Notes: generated by a model from the sequence alone, not told the origin. A stretch of 64,000 nt of DNA from Clostridium peptidivorans (GCF_900205925.1 NZ_OAOD01000002.1:230752-294751); one strand, 5' to 3'; numbered from the stretch's first letter, positions 26,053-35,332 are shown. Numbers and translations: made by a program.

Positions 26053-27681
26053 ATGGATAGTCAAAATATAGAGCGTGAACAAACAAAAAATATCTATGGC
26101 AATATAAGCCCCTTTGAGCTTAAAAATAAATTAGTTAGTCTTGCAAAGGAGCAGGCAGAAAAAAGTACTCGTACTTTACTTGATGCTGGAAGGGGTAATC
26201 CAAATTGGACAGCTGCAACTCCTCGTGAAGCTTTCTTTACCTTTGGTTTGTTTGCTGTAGAAGAAACCCGTAGAGTTTGGGATCAAGGTGATTTAGCGGG
26301 AATGCCTCAAACGGAAGAACTTTATACTCGTTTTAAATCTTACATATCAAGTCACAAAAATTCACCGGGAATAGAGCTTTTAGACAACATTGTAGATTAT
26401 GGCATAGAGCACCTTAAATTTAATCCTGATGATTTTTTGTATGAACTTGCGGATGGAATTATTGGGGACAATTATCCTGTACCAGATAGAATGCTTATAC
26501 ATACAGAAAAAATTGTTAATGAATATCTTATTCAAGAGATGTGTTATAATAAGCCTCCTGAAGGGAAATTTAAATTATTTGCTGTGGAAGGTGCCACTGC
26601 TGCCATGTGCTATATATTTGATTCCTTAATTGCAAATAAGTTATTATCTAAAGGAGATAAAATTGCTTTAATGGTGCCAATCTTTGCACCTTATCTTGAA
26701 ATTCCTCATTTGTCTCGCTATGATTTTGATGTAGTTGAAATTAATGCATTAGATACCGCAGAAGATGGAACTCCCACTTGGCAATATCCAAAATCTGAGC
26801 TTGAAAAACTAAAGGATACAAATATTAAAGCATTATTTGTGGTTAATCCAAGTAATCCTCCTTCTGTGGCAATAAAACCTGAATCTGTTAAGGAACTAGT
26901 TCAAATCGTAAAGGAATATAATCAAAATTTAATGATTATTTCTGATGATGTCTATGGCACTTTTGTGGATGATTTTCGCTCTTTAGTAGCAGATTTGCCT
27001 TATAATTGTATTGGTGTCTATTCCTTTTCAAAATACTTTGGTGTTACTGGATGGCGACTTGGAATTGTAGCATTACATGAAGAAAACATTTTTGATAAGT
27101 TATTAAAAGATTTACCAGAGGATAAGAAGAAAGAGCTATGTCACCGTTATGAAGCACTTGCAGATGATCCAGAGGATATTTCTTTTATTAATAGAATGGT
27201 AGCCGATAGTCGACAAGTAGCCCTAAACCATACAGCTGGATTATCAACACCTCAACAAATACAAATGGCTTTTTTCTGTTTATTTGCTTTAATTGACAAG
27301 AATAATAAATATAAACAACTTACAATGGATATTTGTCGTCGTCGTCAAAAGCTGTTATTTGATAGTTTAGGCTTAAACTTAAAAAAAGATCCTTATGATG
27401 CTTCTTATTACACAGAATTTAATTTGTTAGATTGGGCATACAATTATTATGGAGATGATTTTGCAACGTATTTAAGAGAAAATAAAAAACCAGTAGATAT
27501 TTTATTTCATTTAGCTAAAAAATCTTCTATAGTGTTATTAGATAGTTCTGGGTTTCATGGACCAGAATGGTCCGTTAGAATATCTCTTGCCAATCTTCAA
27601 GATGAGGATTATGTAAAAATTGGAGAAGTTCTTCATACTGTTCTTGATGATTTTGTAGCAGACTGGAAAAAAGGTTTTTAG
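26053..27681 (+). CDS. asdA: Aspartate 4-decarboxylase (bifunctional with aspartate aminotransferase)
   Basis: A PLP enzyme converting L-aspartate to L-alanine plus CO2. The 542-residue length is that of AsdA, longer than a plain aminotransferase. The PLP lysine is Lys327 in VYSFSKYFGVTGWRLG, with the carboxylate-binding Arg335 just after. The DAGRGNPNW motif near residue 45 and VEGATAAMCYIFDSL (PLP phosphate region) fit. The AAAAGGAGG ribosome site is good. In clostridia and lactobacilli this enzyme can pair with an antiporter for energy gain; no such antiporter is adjacent here. Confidence 0.95.
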   Translation: MDSQNIEREQTKNIYGNISPFELKNKLVSLAKEQAEKSTRTLLDAGRGNPNWTAATPREAFFTFGLFAVEETRRVWDQGDLAGMPQTEELYTRFKSYISSHKNSPGIELLDNIVDYGIEHLKFNPDDFLYELADGIIGDNYPVPDRMLIHTEKIVNEYLIQEMCYNKPPEGKFKLFAVEGATAAMCYIFDSLIANKLLSKGDKIALMVPIFAPYLEIPHLSRYDFDVVEINALDTAEDGTPTWQYPKSELEKLKDTNIKALFVVNPSNPPSVAIKPESVKELVQIVKEYNQNLMIISDDVYGTFVDDFRSLVADLPYNCIGVYSFSKYFGVTGWRLGIVALHEENIFDKLLKDLPEDKKKELCHRYEALADDPEDISFINRMVADSRQVALNHTAGLSTPQQIQMAFFCLFALIDKNNKYKQLTMDICRRRQKLLFDSLGLNLKKDPYDASYYTEFNLLDWAYNYYGDDFATYLRENKKPVDILFHLAKKSSIVLLDSSGFHGPEWSVRISLANLQDEDYVKIGEVLHTVLDDFVADWKKGF

Positions 27682-27699
27682 GTACGAGTAAAAGGAAAA

Positions 27700-28483
27700 T
27701 ACGACATTTTAAGATAATGTTGAATCTACCGTATGGGATTTGCATTTAGGAAAGCGGTTCGCTGCGCAAAGAAGCTCTAATATTTCTGACTTTAAACCAC
27801 CTAAATTTTCTAAACTCGCTGTCGCTCAGACAGTAGAAAATTCTTTACGGTGTTTTAAAGTCAGAAATAAAGAGCTTCTAGTTGCTTGTTCAATGCTTTC
27901 TACAATGCAAATCCCATACTATATATTCAACATTAAAAATATCACTGAAACTGCTGAAGGAAGGAATTTCGCTTTGGCGAAAGTTCCTTTTAAATAGGTA
28001 CTTATCAAAGGGCTGGGAAGCCCGCAGACCGATAGGTCGTAAAATATTAATTACTCAATTTTTATTAACAACATTTTATCATACTGACCTATCTTTAACT
28101 TATAAATTAAATTTTTTTGTTCATATCGCTTATTCATTACAAGTTCTTGTAACTTTCCGGGCTACCGCCCTAAAAGATTTTTATGTAGCAAGTGTTAAAA
28201 TATTTTAGAAATTCAGCTCACTGAATTTCTTCCTTAAGCAGTTTTCATGAAGAGATATTTAATGCTAGGGAGTATAGAATTTTCATCGTAGAAGGTATTG
28301 AATGAGCTTTAAAACGGCTTTATTTATAAATTCAAAATACCGTTAAGAGCCTTCTACTGTTTGAGCGGTAGTGAGTTTAGAAGGCTTAGGTATTTTAAAT
28401 TTATAAATATTAGCCGTTGTTAGCAAAATGAACCACCTTCATAGATGAAAATTCTATACTCCCCCAACATTAAAAATGTCGCA
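27700..28483. repeat. Full palindromic element, copy B (784 bp)
   Basis: Left arm 27700-27943 (244 bp), core about 27950-28242, right arm about 28253-28483. The left arm folds as one hairpin (TTTCTGACTTTAAA/TTTAAAGTCAGAAA, AATTTTCTA/TAGAAAATT, tip CTGTCGCTCAGACAG). The right arm has a perfect 20-bp outer stem (GGGAGTATAGAATTTTCATC with its complement) and different inner stems (CGGCT/AGCCG, AAAATACC/GGTATTTT, CCTTCTA/TAGAAGG). The core is closed by ACTGCTGAAGGAAG pairing with CTTCCTTAAGCAGT and contains hairpins GGGCT-GGGA-AGCCC, GACC-GATA-GGTC and GGGC-TACC-GCCC. It lies between converging asdA and the GDYXXLXY gene, ending 15 bp from the latter's stop. Confidence 0.88.
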
Positions 28484-28497
28484 ATATTTCTAAATGG

Positions 28498-29115
28498 TTA
28501 CTTTGCAATTACTTCCTTTAACAATGAATATCCCTTATACACTTTTACTTTTGCTAAAAGTTCTCCCTTTAATGCTTTATCTTCTAAATCTTTGCCTGTA
28601 TTTTCAGGCACAAAGTATTTATCCAGGGAATAATCCACATTAATTCCAATAGCTTTTGGTACTATATATTTTCCCTTTTCCTTATCAAAATTTTGATCTT
28701 CTTTGTCTGGCATTTCTTGAAGAGTATATCTATACTTTGCTTTAAGGTATATTCCCTCATTAGGTTTATTTAAAGACACTTTATCTATTTCATAAAAGCT
28801 TTTATTTTCTTTTAAAATTACATATAAGTCTTTCTTTCTAAGCTTTCTGAAAGGTTCGTATTCTTCTTTATCATCTCTAATGCTTAAAATACTGTCGTCA
28901 AGTTTGTCTAAAGTAACCTCATTAATTTCATAATTTAAATATACATAATCTCCTCTAAACACATCTCTAGGATCAAAAGGTTTTGTTTTTATGAGTATTT
29001 CACTTCCCCAAGCGTTTGCTATAGCGGGCTTCACTGTCATAGAAAGTAGTACAATAAATGGTATTAAAAATGCCATTAGATATTTAAATTCTCTTCTTTT
29101 AGTTATTTTTTTCAT
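28498..29115 (-). CDS. GDYXXLXY domain membrane-anchored protein
   Basis: A 205-residue protein with one N-terminal membrane segment (YLMAFLIPFIVLLSMTV) and an external domain carrying the name-giving motif FRGDYVYLNYEI near residue 56. The function is unknown. It is the last of three coupled minus-strand genes: HTH regulator, DUF2157 membrane protein, and this one, overlapping the middle gene by 17 bp. The family commonly sits next to DUF2157 proteins. Confidence 0.9.
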   Translation of the reverse strand: MKKITKRREFKYLMAFLIPFIVLLSMTVKPAIANAWGSEILIKTKPFDPRDVFRGDYVYLNYEINEVTLDKLDDSILSIRDDKEEYEPFRKLRKKDLYVILKENKSFYEIDKVSLNKPNEGIYLKAKYRYTLQEMPDKEDQNFDKEKGKYIVPKAIGINVDYSLDKYFVPENTGKDLEDKALKGELLAKVKVYKGYSLLKEVIAK

Positions 29116-30181
29116 CTAAGGCACCTCCTAAATTCTTTCTAAGTCTTTCAAAGTAATAACCAAAACCTAATAATATAACTCCTCCAACAACGAAGAATAT
29201 TGACTTTGGCATGAAGTCATATAAGGTATCAAAATAATATCTTAAAATCAAAGCACATACAAATATTAGTGGTACTAATAGTCCCTTTTTAACTAAAGTT
29301 AGTAAATACACTAGTAAAAGAATTCCACAGGTAATTGCTACTACATTTCCGTTACTTATAAAAGTTAATTCTTGCCAAGCGTGCTTTGAAGTTAAAAATA
29401 ACCCACTTATTCCTAATGTTACAAGTCCTTCAAATTTAAATACTTCTAAGTTTAAATTATGCTTTGTATAATACATTGCAAGACCTATTACAAAGAAAAT
29501 TAATATTACATATATAGCTTTCACATCTATATAATTTAGGAAGTATAGTAAAAAGTTTAATCCTACTAAGTTATTGAAAAATGTTACTATTTTTGAGAAA
29601 TTAAAATACTTATTTCCTGCATATAAAATGGATAAAATTATTACTGAATAAGCTATTATATTATTATTAAAACTTCCATTAATATACACCATAAATAAAA
29701 TGTGAGTAAATATAAATATAATCTTTTCTCTTAAAAATAATCCTATCGGTATTGCCCCTATGGTCCATAGTAGGAAAGATTGAGTAAATTCTCCGCCGAA
29801 GTGAAATATTTGCTCCATTAAAAATATTCCTGCTCCATAAATCAATACACTTAAATATAGTAATGCCTTTGAAGTTTTAGGGTATGACTTTTCTAATTTA
29901 AATGAAGCAAATATTGAAAGTCCAAGAGCTAAAATGATGATACTTACCTTAAATGGTTTGTTAATATACATCCAGTTACTTGAAACAAAACTTAAAACTC
30001 CAAGTCCTACTAAAATTGCTCCAATAGTTACTAGAATTTTTATGAAGTTCATTGATGATTCTTCTTCATAAAAGGTCATCATGTCCTCTACTTGTTCTTT
30101 AGTAATTATTCCTCTATCTCTTTGCTCATTAAATTCTCTTAAAATAAATCTGTAACGATCTTTACTCAATTTCTTCTTCAT
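29099..30181 (-). CDS. DUF2157 multi-pass membrane protein
   Basis: A 360-residue protein. A cytosolic N-terminus (about 45 residues, RDRGIITKEQVEDMMTFYEEE) is followed by about ten hydrophobic segments, the DUF2157 arrangement. It overlaps the regulator gene by 20 bp and the GDYXXLXY gene by 17 bp, so all three are one translationally coupled operon. The function is unknown. Confidence 0.88.
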   Translation of the reverse strand: MKKKLSKDRYRFILREFNEQRDRGIITKEQVEDMMTFYEEESSMNFIKILVTIGAILVGLGVLSFVSSNWMYINKPFKVSIIILALGLSIFASFKLEKSYPKTSKALLYLSVLIYGAGIFLMEQIFHFGGEFTQSFLLWTIGAIPIGLFLREKIIFIFTHILFMVYINGSFNNNIIAYSVIILSILYAGNKYFNFSKIVTFFNNLVGLNFLLYFLNYIDVKAIYVILIFFVIGLAMYYTKHNLNLEVFKFEGLVTLGISGLFLTSKHAWQELTFISNGNVVAITCGILLLVYLLTLVKKGLLVPLIFVCALILRYYFDTLYDFMPKSIFFVVGGVILLGFGYYFERLRKNLGGALDEKNN

Positions 30182-30650
30182 TATCTTTTCCTCCTTCCAA
30201 AAGGTCTTTAAATTGTTTTAAAATATAATCCTTATCAAAAGAACTGTACCATCTTCTGTTATTTCCATCAATTATCCTGTAATGTGAACTTATTATATTC
30301 TTTTGAAGCTTAAACTTCCCTTCTATATTAATATCTCTCCAAAACGCTTTGCCACCTCCAGTCATATTTTTAGGTGTAGCCATATTTTGAAATATTATGG
30401 TTTCTATTAGCTCTATAGGTTCATCCCCTAAAATCATTTTTAAAATTTCACTTTCTCTAAAAAGTCCACATACTGCAATAACCAGTGTCCAAGAAGCTTC
30501 TGTTCTTTCCTTTTCTATTTGAATTAATGTTTTCTTGGAAATTCCAAGCACTTCAGCCATCTTATCTTGAGAGAAGTTGTACTCACTTCTTATAAGTCTA
30601 AGTTTTTTAGAAACTATGCTGATAAGTTCCTCTTGTGTTAAGCCCTCCAT
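30162..30650 (-). CDS. Helix-turn-helix (XRE-like) transcriptional regulator
   Basis: 162 residues. An N-terminal XRE-type HTH (residues 8-60; LRLIRSEYNFSQDKMAEVLGISKKTLIQIEKERTE, in part) is followed by a C-terminal domain without recognised ligand motif. The start at 30650 is preceded by AGAGGTGATAAC. It heads the operon with the DUF2157 and GDYXXLXY membrane genes. A perfect palindrome 70 bp upstream is the likely operator for autoregulation. Confidence 0.88.
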   Translation of the reverse strand: MEGLTQEELISIVSKKLRLIRSEYNFSQDKMAEVLGISKKTLIQIEKERTEASWTLVIAVCGLFRESEILKMILGDEPIELIETIIFQNMATPKNMTGGGKAFWRDINIEGKFKLQKNIISSHYRIIDGNNRRWYSSFDKDYILKQFKDLLEGGKDNEEEIE

Positions 30651-30720
30651 GTTATCACCTCTATAATATTCTTTGAGCAAATAAAGTTTTACGATATTTC
30701 AACGTGTATATTTATATCTT

Positions 30721-30738
30721 TAGTGTAATTTTACACTA
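30721..30738. promoter_or_regulatory. Candidate operator palindrome of the HTH regulator
   Basis: TAGTGTAA-TT-TTACACTA is a perfect 8-2-8 palindrome 70 bp upstream of the regulator start, a position suited to repressor or activator binding by the dimeric HTH protein it precedes. Confidence 0.55.
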
Positions 30739-30904
30739 TTATTATATGTTTTACAATATGATTTCTGGTACATTTCTTCGACAAAGTTTGAGAAAAATTA
30801 AAACAGAAAATTGTGATTCAATCTCCTGTTTTAATTTTGAGTTATCTCATTTTTTATTTAAATTTAGCTTATCTAAATCAGATAATTTAACTTACCCTAT
30901 TCAC

Positions 30905-30959
30905 TTTTTAAACACAATATTATATCTAATTTAAGCTTACTTTCATATTATGATAGTAG
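30905..30959 (+). promoter_or_regulatory. Repeated promoter-like block, copy 1
   Basis: It contains CTAATTTAAGCTTACTTTCATATTATGATAGTAG in near-identical form to 32423-32477 (about 80% over 55 bp). CATATTATGATA resembles -10 elements of late sporulation sigma factors (CATAnnnTA-like) and also contains TATGAT. It lies about 120 bp upstream of the 161-residue gene. Confidence 0.5.
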
Positions 30960-31080
30960 CTAATGTGATTTAATCATTAACCAATTATTAAAGTTTTACT
31001 AAACCAAAACTTTAATTATAAAAGTACTAGTTAATGCTTATTAATCACTTACTACAAAAAAATTCTAGGAGGATTTAACT

Positions 31081-31566
31081 ATGGAAGTAATTGATGGAAC
31101 AAATTGTGCTACAATAACCTTTGAATGTAATGGAAATTTAACTTGTATACCTGATACAAATTTAGGCTTTACAACAGTGGTATTTCCAGGATGGCTAACT
31201 CTTACGAATCATCATGGAAATTTTTCCAACGAACCATCTCCAATTGCCATAGCATTTTGGCTTGAAGAAAAAGATTTTCCTGATACTTCACGTAATATAA
31301 CTTTTACAAATGCTGTTTCAAGCATAGAACTTTTTTATACTTCTTTTGTTCCTATAAGTATTAATGCATATGATGAAGATAATAATTTGATTAAATCAGT
31401 CACTGGTCCTGCAAATTCTAATGATTGCTTTAATACTTGGGATCCTCTAAGTGTTATAGCTTCCCAAAATATAATTAAGCGAATTAAAATTACAGGTAAT
31501 GCATGTGAAACAGGTATTGATAACCTTACTGTATGCACAACGGCTAGAGGACTTGTAGCAGAATAA
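31081..31566 (+). CDS. Unknown beta-rich protein
   Basis: A 161-residue protein that I cannot assign. It is rich in beta-type sequence, with Asn/Thr and six scattered cysteines. ITFTNAVSSIELFYTSFVPISINAYDEDNNLIKSV and the final GIDNLTVC resemble beta-sandwich carbohydrate-binding or surface domains, but there is no signal peptide. It may be intracellular or a spore-layer protein. A promoter-like block shared with the clostripain-like gene suggests they are expressed together. Confidence 0.65.
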   Translation: MEVIDGTNCATITFECNGNLTCIPDTNLGFTTVVFPGWLTLTNHHGNFSNEPSPIAIAFWLEEKDFPDTSRNITFTNAVSSIELFYTSFVPISINAYDEDNNLIKSVTGPANSNDCFNTWDPLSVIASQNIIKRIKITGNACETGIDNLTVCTTARGLVAE

Positions 31567-31665
31567 TAGTAGAAGTTTACAAGACAATTTAATCTCCAAT
31601 TTTTGGTGACTAATCTCTAGTTTATAAAAATATATTAACTATAAAGATTAGTGAATAGTCATAAA

Positions 31666-31703
31666 AAAAGGTATGCTAATTATTCTTTTAGCATATCTTT
31701 TTC
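31666..31703. terminator. Terminator after the 161-residue gene
   Basis: AAAGGTATGCTAA pairs with TTAGCATATCTTT (13 bp, one G-U) followed by TTTTTC; it faces the converging acetyltransferase gene. Confidence 0.7.
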
Positions 31704-31781
31704 ATATTTATTTATAATTTAAATTTAATATAACATAATAACCAAGGTACGCAGAAAATCTTAATTCTCAATATATTTTCA

Positions 31782-32309
31782 CTAAACTTCCTCCCTAAAA
31801 GCCGCCATGATTATTTCATTATAATATTTTCCTTCCTTAAATATCTCATCTTTTAAAACGCCCTCTACTTTAAATCCACATTTCTCATAACTTTTCTTAG
31901 CCCTCTCATTAAAAGAAAATGTACTTAATCTTATTTTGTTAATATTCATATTTTTAAAAATGAACTGCATTAACACTTTCATTGCATCTGTGCCATATCC
32001 CTTGCCCCAATAGTCTTTGTCTCCAATCATTATTCCGACTGTTGCAACACGTGATATCCAATTCACCTTTTGAATGCCACAACCTCCAATATATTTATTA
32101 GTTTCTAAATGCTCTATAGCAAAATTATATTCACCATTTTCATTACCAGTTTGAGATCTTATCCAAGCCTCTTCCTCCCACAAGCTCATTGGAAATGGTA
32201 TAGTTGTAACTAAAAACTTTTTAAGTTCCTTATCATTAACAAATCCTGTTGCTATTTTAATATCTTCTTCCTTGTAAGCTCTTAAACAAACTTTGTTTCC
32301 ATAATACAT
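31782..32309 (-). CDS. GNAT family N-acetyltransferase (RimJ/RimL-like)
   Basis: A 175-residue acetyl-CoA-dependent acetyltransferase. The RimJ/RimL pattern is clear: VCLRAYKEEDIKIATGFVND at the N-terminus, IGGCGIQKVNW, the acetyl-CoA pyrophosphate loop DYWGKGYGTDAM, and NINKIRLSTFSFNERAKKSYEKCGFKVEGVLKDE, in part, near the C-terminus. The acceptor is unknown; N-terminal alpha-amino groups or small amines are possible. Confidence 0.9.
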   Translation of the reverse strand: MYYGNKVCLRAYKEEDIKIATGFVNDKELKKFLVTTIPFPMSLWEEEAWIRSQTGNENGEYNFAIEHLETNKYIGGCGIQKVNWISRVATVGIMIGDKDYWGKGYGTDAMKVLMQFIFKNMNINKIRLSTFSFNERAKKSYEKCGFKVEGVLKDEIFKEGKYYNEIIMAAFREEV

Positions 32310-32422
32310 TATAATCTAGCCCCCTAATATTAAATATCTATTCAGTATATTTTACCATATAATGCAATATATAATAAGGAGGGGATTTTTCACTATCTTC
32401 AAGTATATTCAATCATTTTAAC

Positions 32423-32477
32423 ATTTTAAACATAACCTTATAACTAATTTAAGCTTAGCTTCATATTATGATACTAG
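32423..32477 (+). promoter_or_regulatory. Repeated promoter-like block, copy 2
   Basis: The second copy of the block at 30905-30959, about 80 bp upstream of the clostripain-like gene. The shared run CTAATTTAAGCTTA and TTCATATTATGATA are unchanged, while flanks diverge. This suggests a shared regulator or sigma factor, not a recent duplication. Confidence 0.5.
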
Positions 32478-32556
32478 AAAGTTCTTTCCCAATTTAAATA
32501 CTTTAGGAGAACTTGATTATGAAATTGCACTACAAAACTTTAAAAGGATGATTTAC

Positions 32557-33663
32557 ATGAATAGAATAAAAAAGTGGACTATTTTAATTTATGCTGATGG
32601 CAACAATGAAATGGTGGATGCTATATACAAAAATATGTTAGACTGTGAAAAAATTGGTTCTAATGAAGATGTAAATGTAGTTATGCAAATTGGGCTTATA
32701 AATTCTAATAAGTCCACTGATAAAAATAACTGGGTTGGTGTAAGGCGATATTATATGCAAAGTCCTACCTCTTTTTTAATTCAAGACTTAGATAAAGCTA
32801 ATATGGCTGACCCAAATAATTTATATGAATTCATAAAATGGGGATTTAAAAATTATAAAGCTGAAAAATATATGATTGTATTATCTGATCATGGTTCAAA
32901 TTTTATAGGGTGCATGACGGATTTAAGCTTAAATATACCTTATATTATGGGAATACCTGAAATGATTGAAGCAATTAATTCTGCTGGAAAAAATTTAGGA
33001 TGTGAAATTGATGCGTTGGTTCTGGATATGTGCTACATGAATTCTGTTGAAATTGTTTATGAATTGGCACAGCATGATAAAAGTACAATCAAAAGTATGG
33101 TAACGTACATTAGTCATGCTCCTTATGAAGGGTTGCCCTATGATAAGTTTGTGTCTTTAGTTACCAAATACAGTAGCATCCAGGATTTAAACTTATTTTT
33201 AAAACACTTAATCGAAGACCTAAATTTATCACTTACAGCATATGAAATAAATCATAAAAAGCTAGAAAGAGTTAAAAAATTATTTAATGATTTTGCGTAT
33301 TCTTATATCTGTAGCAAAGATTCGAAAGACCAATCTGTTACTGATTTAATAAAAAACGCTCCTCCTGAAAGCAAGTTTTATAACTTTATAAGAAATATTA
33401 ATGAATCCTTATCCACGATAATTATATATAGCAATGAAGATTTTAACGGTCTAAATAAATCCATTGAAATAATCTCAAAGGATATTACAAGCTTAATATC
33501 TTTTTACTTTAAACTTTCTTTTGCTAAAGATAATTATTGGATAAATTTACTAACTCCCGATCCATTAGCTACTAATTTACTCCCTAAAAACAAAGTTAAT
33601 GTAAGGCCCGAAACCTCATCAACACCAGTTGTACACTATATGGTACCCTTTAAAGGAAATTGA
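32557..33663 (+). CDS. Clostripain-related cysteine protease (peptidase C11)
   Basis: A 368-residue protein with the C11 caspase-like fold. It has WTILIYADGNNEM at the N-terminus, the catalytic His in YMIVLSDHGSN, and the catalytic Cys in ALVLDMCYMNSVEIVYEL. C11 proteases cleave after Arg or Lys and are activated by self-processing. No signal peptide is seen, so it is probably intracellular or spore-associated. The start at 32557 follows AAAAGG. Its stop codon lies inside the left terminus of repeat copy C, so insertion of the element may have altered the last residues. Confidence 0.88.
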   Translation: MNRIKKWTILIYADGNNEMVDAIYKNMLDCEKIGSNEDVNVVMQIGLINSNKSTDKNNWVGVRRYYMQSPTSFLIQDLDKANMADPNNLYEFIKWGFKNYKAEKYMIVLSDHGSNFIGCMTDLSLNIPYIMGIPEMIEAINSAGKNLGCEIDALVLDMCYMNSVEIVYELAQHDKSTIKSMVTYISHAPYEGLPYDKFVSLVTKYSSIQDLNLFLKHLIEDLNLSLTAYEINHKKLERVKKLFNDFAYSYICSKDSKDQSVTDLIKNAPPESKFYNFIRNINESLSTIIIYSNEDFNGLNKSIEIISKDITSLISFYFKLSFAKDNYWINLLTPDPLATNLLPKNKVNVRPETSSTPVVHYMVPFKGN

Positions 33664-34443
33664 GACAGTTTTAAATATTGAATCTATCGTATGGGATTTG
33701 CATCTAGGAAAGCGTTCATTTCGCTAAGAACGGCTAATATTTATAAATTTGAAATACCTAAGCCTTCTAAACTCGCTATCACTCAGACAGTAGAAGGCTC
33801 TATACTGTATTTTAAATTTATAAATAAAGCCGTTCTAAAGCTCATTCAATGCTTTCTACGATGCAAACCCTATACTTATGTTCAATATTTAAAATATCAT
33901 TCAGACTTACTGACTGAAGGAACAAATTTCGCTTTGGCGAAATTTCTTTTTTAAATTGATACTTATCAAAGGGCTGATAAGTCCGGAGACCGACATGTCG
34001 CAAAATATTAACTGCCTTATTTTTTATTAGGAATCTTTTATAGTACTACCTTATCTTTAACTTACAAATTAAATTTTTTCATTTATTTCATACAAGTTAT
34101 TGTAACTTCCCGGGCTGCCGCCCTAAAAGATTTTTAAGTACCAAGTCTTAAAATGTTTTAGAAATTCAGCTCATTGAATTTCCTTCTTTAGCAAGTATAG
34201 GTGATATTTTTAATGTTGAATATAGTATGAGATTTGCATTGTAGAAGACTTTGAGCAAGCATTAGAAGCTCTTTATTTCTGAATTTAGAGCACCGTTAAA
34301 AACTTTTTACTGTCTGAACGACAGCGAGTTTAAAAAGTTTAGGTGATTTAAATTCAGGAATATTAGAGCTTCTTTGTGCAGTGAATGCCTTCTTAAATGC
34401 AAATCTCATACGGTAGGTTCAACATTAATTTAAAATATCGTAC
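33660..34443. repeat. Full palindromic element, copy C (784 bp)
   Basis: Left arm about 33660-33898, core about 33909-34196, right arm about 34203-34443. The core has the same orientation as copies B and D, with hairpins GGGCT-GATA-AGTCC and GGGC-TGCC-GCCC. The arm sequence types are exchanged: the left arm carries the ACGGCT...TTTATAAATTT type that B and D have on the right, and the right arm carries the AGCTC...TTTCTGAATTT type. The right-arm stem uses ACTTTTTA/TAAAAAGT where others use TTTTCTA/TAGAAAA or CCTTCTA/TAGAAGG. It ends 6 bp from the Nudix gene stop. Confidence 0.88.
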
Positions 34444-34448
34444 TATTT

Positions 34449-34952
34449 CTACATCGTTACAGTTTTTAAAAATTCTAAATCTCTTTCTTTTATAAATTTT
34501 CCCATGTATTTCTCTGGGCTATCCTTCTCTAAAATGGAGATTGCTTCATTTAAACTTACCCATTCTAATATAAATCCATTATCTTTTTCTTCTTCTGTAA
34601 AGGATGTTTCTTGATATTCTCCAATTACTTTACATAAATAACAATAGGAAATCTGTAATTGTTTGAATCCATTTCTGTACTCAATTATCATTCCTAATTC
34701 ATTTAAAACATTTATTTCTACTCCAACTTCCTCCATTAACTCTCGTCTTAGTGCAGTGATTATATCTTCATCTTTTTCTATTCCACCACCAGGGAGTTTG
34801 TGATAATTGTCTTTAGAAACATTTAATAATGCAATCTTATTTGCCTCATTAAATACAATAGCTCTTGAAGCCTTTCTTACTTTGTAACTAATCTCTTCAT
34901 AAGTTTCTTTATTTGTAATGTCCTTTTCAGTTATCTCTCTTATTAGTTTCAT
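34449..34952 (-). CDS. Nudix hydrolase
   Basis: A 167-residue pyrophosphohydrolase for nucleoside-diphosphate-linked compounds. The Nudix box GGGIEKDEDIITALRRELMEEVGVEI fits GX5EX7REUXEEXGU (shown in parts), near residues 56-78. The substrate cannot be told from sequence. The ribosome site AAGGAGAG precedes the ATG. Its 3' end abuts repeat copy C. Confidence 0.92.
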   Translation of the reverse strand: MKLIREITEKDITNKETYEEISYKVRKASRAIVFNEANKIALLNVSKDNYHKLPGGGIEKDEDIITALRRELMEEVGVEINVLNELGMIIEYRNGFKQLQISYCYLCKVIGEYQETSFTEEEKDNGFILEWVSLNEAISILEKDSPEKYMGKFIKERDLEFLKTVTM

Positions 34953-35070
34953 ATTGTTCTCTCCTTAAGTAAATATCCTATTATATCATTATTTTAAGTT
35001 CTCTATAATTATAATTCCATATCTTTTATTTTAGGATGCATAAAAACCAGTATTGATAAAGTTGAATTAA

Positions 35071-35307
35071 CTAAAATTGACTTAATATGTTCATAAGCAA
35101 AGCTGTAATATATATTAACTCTACAGAAAGAGCGTTAAAAATAGATAAAAGCCCCATGATACCTATAAGTAACCCTCTTGTAAAATCGCAAAATAATAAT
35201 ATCTGCTTACGATTCATTCTATCTGAAATAGCTCCAGAAAAAGGCTGAAGCAGGTTGGGTATTTTCTTTAAGACTAGGTGCCTGACATCTATTATTAAGC
35301 TCAACAC
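35071..35307 (-). pseudogene. Remnant of an MFS transporter
   Basis: Only about 75 codons remain. They include the family loop 2-3 signature SGAISDRMNRKQILLFCDFTRGLLIG followed by one membrane segment. The first transmembrane helix is replaced by an unrelated short start, and everything after helix 4 is missing (normal length is about 400 residues). It lies directly behind the ArsR-type regulator, the usual ArsR-MFS pair, so it is the decayed partner. Confidence 0.8.
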
Positions 35308-35332
35308 TAGTCCTCATTTATATCCCCCCTTC

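Larger units (their letters stand above)
30651..31080. other. Divergent gap between the HTH operon and the 161-residue gene
   Basis: 430 bp with no supported gene. It contains the 18-bp palindrome at 30721, a perfect 13-bp-stem hairpin (AAAATTAAAACAG at 30794-30806 with its complement at 30826-30838), and the 55-bp conserved promoter-like block at 30905. A 76-codon open frame here has no ribosome site. Confidence 0.5.

Noticed and set aside
27740..27997. 85-codon open frame in repeat copy B, with similar frames at 33691-33954 and 39251-39466
   Set aside because: These frames run through the palindromic arms, on whichever strand is open. They have no ribosome site, and base changes between copies follow stem pairing, not codon position. 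I treat them as chance frames in structured repeats.
27882..28208. 108-codon frame crossing arm and core of copy B
   Set aside because: Not conserved as a frame in copies C and D and lacks a ribosome site.
27950..28242. Repeat core as a group I or group II intron
   Set aside because: I find no group I P-Q-R-S elements and no group II domain V hairpin, and there is no exon continuity at the ends, which lie in intergenic DNA.
30704..30934. 76-codon plus-strand frame in the HTH intergenic region
   Set aside because: No ribosome site; it overlaps the operator palindrome and a hairpin and has no protein-like composition.
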